Source of the DNA: Haloarcula marismortui ATCC 43049
GTDB lineage: Archaea; Halobacteriota; Halobacteria; Halobacteriales; Haloarculaceae
Direction of reading: 5' to 3'
NCBI RefSeq assembly: GCF_000011085.1
Contig: NC_006394.1
Location: 62,001-126,000 of the forward strand
DNA length: 64,000 bases
In this document: positions 34,831 to 42,610 of the stretch, piece after piece
How the letters are laid out: each line of letters starts with the position of its first letter
How positions within the stretch are numbered: position 1 is the first letter of the stretch
Notes under the pieces: model-generated
What the model was told of the DNA's origin: nothing
Seen by the model: only the letters and a program-made list of their open reading frames with translations
Database searches by the model: none
Program-made: the position numbers and the translations under genes

Positions 34831-36168
34831 ATGGTTAAATCGGGAGACGTGGATCAGCGGTGGCAGGATCTATTGCGTAATCCACGAGAAGAGGTCCATC
34901 GTGAAATCAAAAGCTGGCTTGATCTGTCTGATAATGTGGACAAGGCAAACGTAGCAAAAGCGATGCTCGCATTAGCGAATTCTGGTGGGGGTCAGATTTT
35001 GATTGGATATGAGGAGGTCGGTGAATCATGGGAACCGGATCCATCTCGACCACATCCGATTGACCACTACGATCAAGATACGATTAATGGGATCGTTGAG
35101 AAGTTTGCTGAGCCCCAGTTTCACTGTGAAGTATACCATATTGAACATCCAGAATCTGGTGAAGTCTTTCCAATTATCGATGTACCGGGAGACCATCGGG
35201 TGCCGATTCGATCAGACAGTGCTGGCCCTGAAGACCAACACGTTACCTACAACACATATTATATTAGGCGGCCAGGGCCAGAAAGTGCAGCACCGAAGAC
35301 AGGACGTGAGTGGGACGAATTGATTCGGCGGTGTGTCACTGCCTCACGTGATGATCTGTTAGATCGAATGCGAACCGTACTGACGGGGTTCGAAAAAGGA
35401 GCAAGTGAAGAAGAGATTGATCCGCTGGATCAGCTTGCTTCGTGGACTGAGGCTATGCGGGAAGACTGGGAAGCCAACGTGATGGACGAGTACGGAAATA
35501 TGGATAATTCACCCTATCGTCACGGGTACTGGTCATTTGCTTACAGTCTGGATTCTGAGTTTGATCAGCCATCTCTCTCTGAGTTCTTAGATCTACTACG
35601 GGAGGTGAAAGGTCATGAAACGGGGTGGCCGGCGTGGCTGATCAGCGAGGATCAGGTACATCCCCGCGATGAGACAATCGAAGGGTGGTATACCGGCGGA
35701 ACATTCGATGACCCAGCGCACGCAGACTACTGGCGTGCATCCCCAGACGGGATGCTGTTCTTGCTTCGTGGCTATCAGGAAGACAGCAAAGATGAACTTG
35801 AGCCAGGTACAGTTTTGGATTATATTCTCCCAATCTGGCGAGTCGGTGAATGCTTGCTACATGCGAAGCGGTTGGGGCGAGAACTCGGTGAGGAAAACAC
35901 GTCGGTCACCGTGCAAGCCCGATGGACGGGACTAGAGGGACGAACACTGGGCTCAATTGAAAATCGCCGTGGACTTTTCCCTCCGATTGAAAGAGAATCA
36001 CATCAAGCGACAGTTACGGCCAGTCAACGCTTCACTGTTCAAGATTTTGAAGACGCTCTACCGGAAGTGGTTGAGACCTTGACCCAACCGCTATACCAGA
36101 TCTTTGATTTCTACGAGCCGCCATCCGATCTAATCCAGAATGAGCTGGACCGGATGCAAAGCCAGTAA
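34831..36168 (+). CDS. AlbA_2 (Schlafen-type) domain protein, candidate defence gene
   Basis: A 445-residue protein with A/T-richer codons than its surroundings. The N-terminal ~150 residues match AlbA_2 putative DNA/RNA-binding domains: HREIKSWLDL, ANVAKAMLALANSGGGQILI, then GYEE and a later VPGDHRVPIRS...YIRRPG. The C-terminal ~290 residues are unassigned. A convergent gene with similar base use ends six bases away. AlbA_2 proteins occur both as regulators and in anti-phage systems; here the isolated AT-rich island favours cargo. Confidence 0.72.
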   Translation: MVKSGDVDQRWQDLLRNPREEVHREIKSWLDLSDNVDKANVAKAMLALANSGGGQILIGYEEVGESWEPDPSRPHPIDHYDQDTINGIVEKFAEPQFHCEVYHIEHPESGEVFPIIDVPGDHRVPIRSDSAGPEDQHVTYNTYYIRRPGPESAAPKTGREWDELIRRCVTASRDDLLDRMRTVLTGFEKGASEEEIDPLDQLASWTEAMREDWEANVMDEYGNMDNSPYRHGYWSFAYSLDSEFDQPSLSEFLDLLREVKGHETGWPAWLISEDQVHPRDETIEGWYTGGTFDDPAHADYWRASPDGMLFLLRGYQEDSKDELEPGTVLDYILPIWRVGECLLHAKRLGRELGEENTSVTVQARWTGLEGRTLGSIENRRGLFPPIERESHQATVTASQRFTVQDFEDALPEVVETLTQPLYQIFDFYEPPSDLIQNELDRMQSQ

Positions 36169-36173
36169 CAACG

Positions 36174-36923
36174 CTACTCTAGATGTTCATCCAATTCCCA
36201 CGCACCTTCATCATCGTAATAGAAACCGGGATGATATCCGAACTGAGAGTTTGATAATGGTCGGAAAAGCGGTGTGAGTTGGTCACGGATACCGTCTTCA
36301 TCGGACAGACTGAGAGGTGTGAGGCGCGAGGTGCGGTTAGGTTCAGGAAATGCTTCAACCCGGTCAACCTGCCGATGTTGGTCTATTGTCGCGTTCGTGA
36401 GATTTGTCCCACTGAGGATTGCATACACCTTCTCGCTGTGTTCATCAGGAAGGACGTCACGATAGAACTGGAGGACGGTGACGAGACTTAATTCAAGATC
36501 CTGTGAACTGACTGCATAGTCACAGTCGTATGAATGACCGGTTGGATAGCAGAGCCCGCTCCCCCGGGCCTCATATATGCCAGTATCATACAGAGTTGCC
36601 ACTGAACTCAGGTCTTTTCGATTCTCGTAGCGAGCGACAATATGGTTCCATGTCGGATCCGCGTGTTCAAACAGTCTATCGGGCCGAAACGATGGTCGAC
36701 ACGTCGCGGGAACAGGCAGTTCCTCAAGTTCTGTGATATCGACAAGACGCGATCCATCAAGAGCACTTTCAGGAACAATATGGAACAAGAGCTGTGGAAT
36801 TGCATCCTCTGAATTAAGCATATCGAAGCGCTGAAGGTGGTATTCGCGATATAATGTCGACCGATCAACCGCCGGATATTCACGGTTGAGTTCATGGAGA
36901 CGCCGAAGATGTGAATCACTCAT
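36174..36923 (-). CDS. 249-residue protein convergent to the AlbA_2 gene
   Basis: It contains IPQLLFHIVPESALDGSRLVD, a segment similar to the region after the AlbA_2 domain in larger AlbA_2 proteins. LHELNREYPAVDRSTLYREY at the N-terminus replaces the AlbA_2 part. The base composition equals that of the adjacent AlbA_2 gene, suggesting a shared origin. It might be a detached second half of a two-component AlbA_2-type system. No catalytic motif is seen. Confidence 0.6.
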   Translation of the reverse strand: MSDSHLRRLHELNREYPAVDRSTLYREYHLQRFDMLNSEDAIPQLLFHIVPESALDGSRLVDITELEELPVPATCRPSFRPDRLFEHADPTWNHIVARYENRKDLSSVATLYDTGIYEARGSGLCYPTGHSYDCDYAVSSQDLELSLVTVLQFYRDVLPDEHSEKVYAILSGTNLTNATIDQHRQVDRVEAFPEPNRTSRLTPLSLSDEDGIRDQLTPLFRPLSNSQFGYHPGFYYDDEGAWELDEHLE

Positions 36924-37132
36924 ATGCTCCCCCTCTCACCTTAGATAAATATGTATTCGGTCCCCTGTTGTGGCCTTGAGTGCCGCCCCAGTTCCTGCAT
37001 AGCCAGTTCATTGGTATAAGAATCAGACTCGGTCGCTGTACGCCATCGGTTCCGAGATATCTGAACCGTCTTGTAGAGGTTTATTCCACCCATAATGGGT
37101 GAAGGATTCGCTGTACTGGCGAGTTCCTGAAC

Positions 37133-38065
37133 ATGGTGAGAACGATGACTACCAGAGACATCTACGAAACTGGCTTCGACGAAGACGTCCAAACAGAGTC
37201 GAGCGCTACCCAGTGTCCAGAGTGTGACGGCCGGGTCACTACGAATGCGGTCGAAACGATCTGCGAGGACTGTGGACTTGTTATCGAGGAACAACGTATC
37301 GATCACGGGCCGGAGTGGCGGGCGTACGATGCAGACGAGCGCGAGCGAACAGGCGCACCACTCACTACAGCCCGTCACGATCGAGGCATCTCGACCGAGA
37401 TCGGCCACGGAACCGACGCACACGGGAACGAACTCTCTGGTCAGAAACGCCGGCAGCTGGCCCGGATGCGACGTGAGCAGACCCGTGGTCGCTGGCGGTC
37501 CAAAGCGGAACGGAATCTCGCACACGGGTTGGGCGAGGTACGCCGGCTGGCGAGTGCGCTCGAGCTCTCTGAGTCGATTCGTGACCAGGCGTGCCAGCTC
37601 TTCCGGAGCGCTCAGAGCGAGGATCTGCTTCGAGGCAGATCCATCGAAGCCATCGGTGCAGCGAGTATCTACGGTACCTGTCGATGTAACCAACACCCGC
37701 TTCTCCTCGAGGATGTCGTCGACGCCGCCCGAGTCGAGTCCGCTCGTGTCACCAACGCCTACCGAACACTGAATCGCGAATTAGAGCTCCCAGCACCACC
37801 AATGCGCCCGACGTCGTTCATTCCACGCCTGATCTCGGCGCTGGAGTTAGACCACGACATTCGTCGGCGCGCGAACGAACTCGCAGAACGCGCCGAGGGG
37901 ACAACCCTCACGAACGGCTGTCAGCCATCGGGCGTCGCGGCCGCCTGTGTCTATCTGGCTGCCCAAGAGCAGGGCGCGTTGATTACCCAATCCACCGTCG
38001 CGTCGGCAGCAGAGGTGTCAGTCGTGACGCTCCGAAGCCGGCGAGACGAACTCCAAGCGATCTGA
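37133..38065 (+). CDS. transcription initiation factor TFB
   Basis: About 310 residues. An N-terminal zinc ribbon (CPECDGRVTT...CEDCG) is followed by the B-finger/linker (GPEWRAYDADERERTGAP) and two cyclin-fold repeats (QLARMRREQTRGRWR...IYGTCR and PPMRPTSFIPRLISALEL...AAACVYLAAQEQGAL). TFB recruits RNA polymerase to TATA/BRE promoters. Haloarchaea carry several TFBs with different promoter preferences. An ATG at 37145 is an alternative start. This copy is adjacent to a TFB C-terminal fragment (39264-39452) and precedes a long run of genes with unusual leaders. Confidence 0.92.
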   Translation: MVRTMTTRDIYETGFDEDVQTESSATQCPECDGRVTTNAVETICEDCGLVIEEQRIDHGPEWRAYDADERERTGAPLTTARHDRGISTEIGHGTDAHGNELSGQKRRQLARMRREQTRGRWRSKAERNLAHGLGEVRRLASALELSESIRDQACQLFRSAQSEDLLRGRSIEAIGAASIYGTCRCNQHPLLLEDVVDAARVESARVTNAYRTLNRELELPAPPMRPTSFIPRLISALELDHDIRRRANELAERAEGTTLTNGCQPSGVAAACVYLAAQEQGALITQSTVASAAEVSVVTLRSRRDELQAI

Positions 38066-38118
38066 GACGCCTCCGGTAGAGGAATACCTACATACAGGCA
38101 GAGAGTCTACAAGGGGGT

Positions 38119-38223
38119 ATGGATCTGGACGAGACTGTCGAGTATCTGTCGACAGAACTCGATATCGAGCGGAGTGAGCACGTTCGCGAGGTCGGTCGAG
38201 CGGTCGCCGAGCTCCGTGACTGA
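38119..38223 (+). CDS. possible 34-residue protein
   Basis: MDLDETVEYLSTELDIERSE followed by a helical end, read in a frame with haloarchaeal composition. A GGGGG run lies just before the ATG. Too short for certainty. Confidence 0.4.
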   Translation: MDLDETVEYLSTELDIERSEHVREVGRAVAELRD

Positions 38224-38328
38224 ATCGGTCTCAGGCGGTCAGATTTATCCCGTCGTCGCCGAATCCGTCCCCGCATTTTCTCACCCCTGAGTTTAAATAC
38301 CAAACCGGGGGAAACGCGGAGCGAATCG

Positions 38329-39198
38329 ATGACTGACCACAACTCAGACCGAGAGGCGTTCCAACCTGTCGGGGAGGGCGCTCTGGTGCCGGACCCAGCG
38401 CTGGATCAGCCAGCAGACGGCCAGCCAAGCCGCCAGCGTGAAGCCTCGCATTCGGGTGGGTATCCGGACGGAACAACCGACACAGACCGATCCTGTGTCT
38501 CCTGTGGCGCATCGATCCCGGCGTCGCAACGAAAATGCCGGTTCTGTCTCGAACACGAACTTGACGGCGCGTCGGAGTCGGGTGCTGCGAGTTCCGAGCA
38601 GACACTGCGTGGTGTGATCCACTTCCTCGTCGAATCGGGGACGTTCTACGGCGCCGTGGCAAGGGGAGCAGCAGCAGCGACACTTCTCTCGTCAGGTCAC
38701 GACCAGCCCATCGACGACTGTACGCTCATCTACGATCTCGACGACGAGCCCGCACCCCAGCTAACCGAGCGCTGGCCTACGCTCCCCGCTGCTACTGAGG
38801 TGACCGCAGCGGCTGGCGACGCGTTACTAACAGCGGCCCGTGAGCGGACAGCGTGGAACGAGAGGAGCGATCGTTCTCAGACGGAGATTCCACGCGTCTA
38901 TGACGAGCGTGGCCAGGGAATTCGCGATGAGTCGTCCCTCGAGCACACGCTCGACGACAGCGATCAGCTGTGGATCGTCCCAGCAATCGCTGTGGAAACA
39001 GTACCCCGCGAAACGAAATCCTCCAGTACCAGAGCTGAAATCCCGACCGTAACAGCCCTCGAGTGCCAGCACTGTACGAAAGAAACAGAACATCGCTTCA
39101 GTACACGCGAGTCGCTCCCTGACGAGACCTGGACGGGCCAACCAATCTGGGAGTGCCAAGTGTGTGGCACAGGTCGCTACGGGCCTGCTCCCGAATAG
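38329..39198 (+). CDS. zinc-ribbon plasmid protein sharing a domain with the 46435 gene
   Basis: A 289-residue protein. An acidic disordered N-terminus is followed by a CVSCGAS...CRFCLEH ribbon (about 56-77). The central alpha/beta region ends in YDERGQGIRDESSLEHTLDD then SDQLWIVPA, and a C-terminal ribbon has CQHC...CQVC pairs. The GQGIR...LWIVPA block is also the end of the protein at 46435-46935, so both belong to one plasmid family. A TATA-like TTTAAATA lies about 32 bases before the ATG. Confidence 0.68.
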   Translation: MTDHNSDREAFQPVGEGALVPDPALDQPADGQPSRQREASHSGGYPDGTTDTDRSCVSCGASIPASQRKCRFCLEHELDGASESGAASSEQTLRGVIHFLVESGTFYGAVARGAAAATLLSSGHDQPIDDCTLIYDLDDEPAPQLTERWPTLPAATEVTAAAGDALLTAARERTAWNERSDRSQTEIPRVYDERGQGIRDESSLEHTLDDSDQLWIVPAIAVETVPRETKSSSTRAEIPTVTALECQHCTKETEHRFSTRESLPDETWTGQPIWECQVCGTGRYGPAPE

Positions 39199-39210
39199 GG
39201 CAGTAGGAAT

Positions 39211-39268
39211 CTCACCGTTTAACCAACAGTCTCCGATGGAGATGGCTTCTGTTGGTTAACACGGTGAG
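39211..39268. repeat. TTAACCAACA dyad, copy 2, with extended arms
   Basis: TTAACCAACA at 39219-39228 and its complement at 39250-39259, 21 bases apart. The arms extend outward: CTCACCGT (39211-39218) pairs with ACGGTGAG (39261-39268). An inner TCTCC/GGAGA pair lies in the loop. It overlaps the presumed start region of the TFB-like fragment. Confidence 0.75.
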
Positions 39269-39452
39269 TACCCGCAAGTCCGACGTCAGTCATAGCGGGC
39301 GTTCATTCGGCAGGTTCGCAGCGGCCTGTCTCTACAAAGCGGGGCGGGAACAGGGGGTGTGGGTAACGCACCGTGACATCGCCAAGTCCGGAAACGTCAC
39401 GCCGACCACGGCCTGGACGCATCACCAGAGGTTCGATGAACTCGCTGTCTAG
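39264..39452 (+). CDS. TFB C-terminal cyclin-fold fragment (mini-TFB or remnant)
   Basis: No ATG is present; GTG 39264 or TTG 39252 could start it. The product FGRFAAACLYKAGREQGVWV...THRDIAKSGNVTPTT...RFDEL aligns with the last cyclin helices of the TFB at 37133 (AAACVYLAAQEQGALITQST...RRDEL). It lacks the zinc ribbon and first repeat. It is either a degraded TFB copy or a small regulator derived from one. The dyad repeat spans its start. Confidence 0.45.
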   Translation: MSTRKSDVSHSGRSFGRFAAACLYKAGREQGVWVTHRDIAKSGNVTPTTAWTHHQRFDELAV

Positions 39453-39937
39453 ACGGGCCAGGTAGGGAGCGAGGGCGCTCCATTCTTCCAGTGGATCGCA
39501 TCTAGCGCGGGCGGGAACTGCTGTAGTCGGTCATCGAGGACGGCGAGTGGGTGCGCATCGAGAAACGTCGCCTTGTGCCGATCAACCGGCGTGTCTTCGT
39601 GATTGAGTTGGATATGACAGGGCCCAAGGTCCGGATGGTCGGCATCTTGGTGGAATCCGAGCATCAGATTTCGGTCCGGTTCGACCCAGTTTATGCGGTA
39701 GTATTCGTGGTCGACGCCGGCGGGGTACCAGAAGCGAATCTCCAGTCGTGCTGTCGCCGCGTCGTACGAGTCACTCAGGAACGTCGTCGGATCGACACCC
39801 GCGATGACGTACCGGGGTCGGCGTCGAGACGGGCGATAGCGGACCTCTTCACACCCTGGCTGGTTCGTCAATCGGTCGTGAACGTCGCGGAGGAGGGTCC
39901 GCTGTGTATAGCGGTCGCGACCGGCAAGAAAGATCAT
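39449..39937 (-). CDS. possible TumE/DUF6516-like toxin of a toxin-antitoxin pair
   Basis: A 162-residue protein whose centre (ARLEIRFWYPAGVDHEYYRI, FHQDADHPDL, HIQLNHEDTPVDRHKATFLD) has the strand pattern and His-rich order of the TumE/DUF6516 toxin family. It lies 18 bases after a winged-helix gene on the same strand, as in antitoxin-toxin operons. The similarity is weak and needs a profile comparison; otherwise the function is unknown. Confidence 0.5.
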   Translation of the reverse strand: MIFLAGRDRYTQRTLLRDVHDRLTNQPGCEEVRYRPSRRRPRYVIAGVDPTTFLSDSYDAATARLEIRFWYPAGVDHEYYRINWVEPDRNLMLGFHQDADHPDLGPCHIQLNHEDTPVDRHKATFLDAHPLAVLDDRLQQFPPALDAIHWKNGAPSLPTWPV

Positions 39938-39954
39938 TCTGTGAGAGAGGAGGG

Positions 39955-40506
39955 TTAGCTCGTGGCGCGGTCAGCCACGTCGGTCATCTGCTCGCGGGCA
40001 GCTTCGACGTCGGAGTAGAGTTCCAGTGCGTGCTTGATGAGGCGGCGATCCTCCTCGTTCTCACGCCAGAACGCGATGACGTCGCGGCGGTCCCGGAGCT
40101 CCGCACTTGTGAGGTCGCCGTCGGCGAGCGACTGTTCAAGCTCTTCCCACGTCTCGACGTCGTAGGTCGCCTGCCACTCCTCGATCTCCTCGGTAATCGC
40201 GGCCAATTCACTCCGCAGCTCCTCGCGGGTATTTTCCTCGATGAGCGTGCGGATCTCCTCGAAGAGCAGTCGCGTGTAGTCCGGTTGGTAGCGCGTCGTC
40301 TCGCCGGCCTCGACGCGACGCAACTGGCCCTGGTCGACGAGGTCCTGAAGTTCCTCGTTGGTCGTGCTCCAGGCGGCGTCGGCCTGCTCGCTGATCCAGT
40401 TAACTGAGCGGGGTTCGCGAAGTGACTCGGCGACCGCCCGAATGCGGTCGCGGGCGCTCATCGACTCAGTCCACGATTGGACCCCATCTCGCGAGGATTC
40501 GGTCAT
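39955..40506 (-). CDS. winged-helix regulator (DUF7342-like), possible antitoxin
   Basis: A 183-residue protein. Residues about 15-75 form a winged helix (RDRIRAVAESLREPRSVNWI, SEQADAAWSTTNEELQDL). A long helical, acidic C-terminus with coiled-coil character follows. I recall this as the haloarchaeal DUF7342 family. It begins at MTESSRDG; upstream in-frame starts are not protein-like. An inverted GACAGT/ACTGTC pair flanks its probable promoter, suggesting self-regulation. It is followed by the TumE-like gene. Confidence 0.68.
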   Translation of the reverse strand: MTESSRDGVQSWTESMSARDRIRAVAESLREPRSVNWISEQADAAWSTTNEELQDLVDQGQLRRVEAGETTRYQPDYTRLLFEEIRTLIEENTREELRSELAAITEEIEEWQATYDVETWEELEQSLADGDLTSAELRDRRDVIAFWRENEEDRRLIKHALELYSDVEAAREQMTDVADRATS

Positions 40507-40522
40507 GGTTGGCACCTCTTGG

Positions 40523-40563
40523 GACAGTGTTCGCGCCCTACTCCCATATATGTTTGTACTGTC
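40523..40563. promoter_or_regulatory. GACAGT/ACTGTC inverted pair around a TATA-like box
   Basis: GACAGT at 40523-40528 and ACTGTC at 40558-40563 flank CATATATG (40544-40551), upstream of the minus-strand winged-helix gene. This is a candidate autoregulatory operator. Confidence 0.4.
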
Positions 40564-40641
40564 TCGCATAATCAAGAATGCCTTGCGGGCGAAGGCGTCC
40601 GGACGTTGAAATGCGATACCGACAGAAGGTATGGCCAACCG

Positions 40642-40845
40642 ATGTACGACCGATATTCTGACGTTGAGGAACTACGGCCGACCGGCGAGGCATCCCACAG
40701 CCCGGACACAATGTTGGACGACGGGTGTGAGAGTGACCTCCTGGCGGCAACGCGTCGCGACGAGCACTGGTGGCGACCTGATGCGACGACGACAGTCACG
40801 TGGAGTGTCTATCCGCGCCGGCGAGTGGTGAGGCGCTACCGATGA
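40642..40845 (+). CDS. 67-residue protein
   Basis: MYDRYSDVEELRPTGEASHS is followed by an acidic middle and a Trp/Arg-rich end (TWSVYPRRRVVRRYR). The stop overlaps the next ATG (ATGA), which favours real translation. No family is recognised. Confidence 0.5.
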   Translation: MYDRYSDVEELRPTGEASHSPDTMLDDGCESDLLAATRRDEHWWRPDATTTVTWSVYPRRRVVRRYR

Positions 40846-41030
40846 ATCAGCAAGTCGAACAGGGCTACTGGATGCATCGTGTACTCAGCAATCTCAGCCG
40901 CCTCGACGTCGAGCGGTTGGACGACGCGGATCGAGAGCGAGTCGAGACTGCAAGAGACCTCCTGGAAGAAGTGAGCCTACTCACGGGACCAGAGGACGGG
41001 AGCGGACCAGACGCCCCAACAGACGACTGA
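40842..41030 (+). CDS. 62-residue helical acidic protein
   Basis: MNQQVEQGYWMHRVLSNLSR is followed by a second helix (DADRERVETARDLLEEVSLL) and an acidic tail, a helical hairpin. It is translationally coupled to the upstream gene. Unknown function. Confidence 0.55.
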   Translation: MNQQVEQGYWMHRVLSNLSRLDVERLDDADRERVETARDLLEEVSLLTGPEDGSGPDAPTDD

Positions 41031-41076
41031 TCGTCATCGCCGTCGACGCCAGGGGCACTTCCAGTGTCGGTTTATC

Positions 41077-41099
41077 GCCCCCCAAGAGGGGTGCGGGGC
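41077..41099 (+). promoter_or_regulatory. leader hairpin (b) of the GGGT-loop family
   Basis: A GCCCC-type/GGGGC stem around AAGAGGGGTGC, preceded by GTTTATC, 17 bases before the ATG at 41117. GCGGG can alternatively pair with CCCGC four bases later. Confidence 0.62.
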
Positions 41100-41116
41100 T
41101 TCCCGCGAGTCCAGAC

Positions 41117-41497
41117 ATGGCGACACTACAAGCTGCGACGACGTCAACCGGCGCGATCGTATCGGATCCACAGGCTGTCCGCGAACTCTGTGAGAGCTAC
41201 TGCTTCGGGACGCTCGACTGGGAGGTCACCGACAAGGGCGAACTCACCATCTGGGGGTACGATGACTTCGAAGTGTACGAGGCGCGGGAGAACGGCCTCC
41301 CGGACTACGAGGGCGGCATCGTGACCCACGAATTCTTGCGAGAACTTGCCGACCACCTCGAAGCTGACGAGGAACTCGACATCCAGACAGCGGGGTTCAC
41401 GAAGTGTCGCTTCCCAGTGCTGGCGAAGCGGTACGTCGTTCGCGACGGCGAAGTCCTCTACGCGGATCTCAGTTCCCCCGAACCAATCGAGGAGTAG
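41117..41497 (+). CDS. 126-residue plasmid-type protein
   Basis: An alpha/beta protein: AVRELCESYCFGTLDWEVTD, GELTIWGYDDFEVYEAREN, VTHEFLRELADHLEADEELD. It looks like a compact single domain. It follows leader hairpin (b) and precedes hairpin (c). The strongly acidic composition is as expected of a haloarchaeal cytoplasmic protein. Function unknown. Confidence 0.62.
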   Translation: MATLQAATTSTGAIVSDPQAVRELCESYCFGTLDWEVTDKGELTIWGYDDFEVYEARENGLPDYEGGIVTHEFLRELADHLEADEELDIQTAGFTKCRFPVLAKRYVVRDGEVLYADLSSPEPIEE

Positions 41498-41504
41498 CGT
41501 TGTT

Positions 41505-41548
41505 CGTCCCCCGAGAGGGGTGCGGGGCGATCCAGTAGCGGTCGCCCC
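41505..41548 (+). promoter_or_regulatory. leader hairpin (c) with an alternative pairing
   Basis: First stem: CCCC-type arm and GGGG around GAGAGGGGTGC (41505-41529), after GTTGTTCG. Alternative stem: GGGGCGA (41524-41530) with TCGCCCC (41542-41548), seven perfect pairs. The two stems share the GGGG segment and cannot form together. The ATG is at 41565. Confidence 0.65.
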
Positions 41549-41564
41549 GTGAGGTGATTGCTCG

Positions 41565-42227
41565 ATGGGCCACCGCGCACTCGTTGCGTACGAACGCACA
41601 GACGGACAGTACACGCTCCACTACAGCCATTGGGGCGCAGCGAACCTCAAGCTCAAGCACCGAATTTCGGCTGAGTCGCCGTTCGGTGGCGACGACACCA
41701 ACTCCAAGTGGGCGAAACAGCTGCTGGCTGAACTGGCCGATGGCCTCGAGGCAGATGCGGTCGACGGCTACCTCGCTGACGAGGATCGACCGTCGACGGT
41801 CGTCGAGCCGAAGCCCCGCGCCACCGGGCTCACCCTCGACGAGATCATCGCTGACCATCTCGACTACCTCCACCACGAGGCGTTCTACGTGGTGTCACCG
41901 ACCTTCGAGGTGACCGCCTACCGGACGCTGTGGTTCGGCCTGCAGTACGATTCAGAGACAATCGACAACGGTGAGACGGTCGGGAACGGGGCGCTCGCGA
42001 CCGTTCGGTGGCACGACGGCGAGCCGGTCGGCGACGGCCATCTGAAGGGGCAGTTCCGGGCGCTGAAGGACGTCGTCGGCGATATGGTCGACAAGGGGGT
42101 GTTCACGCCGTCGACGGCGAGGCAGTACCTCAAGCAGAAACTCGGCGAGTGGGTCGGCGAGCGCCAGGAACTGCGCATCCCTGGTGGTGAATCACCGTCG
42201 AAAACTGCGTCAGTCGACCGATTATAA
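41565..42227 (+). CDS. DUF6735-like haloarchaeal plasmid protein
   Basis: A 220-residue protein beginning MGHRALVAYERTDGQYTLHY then SHWGA, an opening I associate with the haloarchaeal DUF6735 family. An alpha/beta body and a helical C-terminus (TARQYLKQKLGEWVGER) follow. It is preceded by hairpin (c). The role is unknown; the family tends to sit in plasmid and provirus clusters. Confidence 0.68.
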   Translation: MGHRALVAYERTDGQYTLHYSHWGAANLKLKHRISAESPFGGDDTNSKWAKQLLAELADGLEADAVDGYLADEDRPSTVVEPKPRATGLTLDEIIADHLDYLHHEAFYVVSPTFEVTAYRTLWFGLQYDSETIDNGETVGNGALATVRWHDGEPVGDGHLKGQFRALKDVVGDMVDKGVFTPSTARQYLKQKLGEWVGERQELRIPGGESPSKTASVDRL

Positions 42228-42264
42228 CGCCAATCCCTTTCTGAGTCCCCACGAACGTCTGGAT

Positions 42265-42549
42265 ATGTCAGATCGGGCTGATGACGAGGTGCGAGTATGG
42301 CTCGTCGAACGTACCTACTCCGATGATGAACAGAACCTAATCATCCTCACCTACGCGACACCCGACGGCAAACAGTATTATCGGAAAGAGCGGGCACTCA
42401 CGTCCTTCACCGATATTCGAGATACGACAGCGGCAGTCGATGCGGGGCCCGGCAATCTCGGCACGGTTGATGACCCCGATCTCCAGGACCAATACGCGGC
42501 CGAAGCGCAGCGAATGCAGGAGGTCCACGACCCGAACGACGTGATCTGA
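42265..42549 (+). CDS. 94-residue acidic protein
   Basis: It starts MSDRADDEVRVWLVERTYSD, followed by LIILTYATPDGKQYYRKERA. A short beta domain with an acidic helical tail. The in-frame extension upstream to 42184 overlaps the previous gene and is less protein-like. Function unknown. Confidence 0.6.
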   Translation: MSDRADDEVRVWLVERTYSDDEQNLIILTYATPDGKQYYRKERALTSFTDIRDTTAAVDAGPGNLGTVDDPDLQDQYAAEAQRMQEVHDPNDVI

Positions 42550-42610
42550 TGCTCACCAGTAGACGTAGTCCCGTGCCATTGGTTATGTCGGAGGAGGCCG
42601 TAGACGGGGT

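Noticed and set aside
36941-37696. 251-codon minus-strand frame overlapping the TFB gene
   Set aside because: TFB on the plus strand is unambiguous, and this frame has no family features or promoter.
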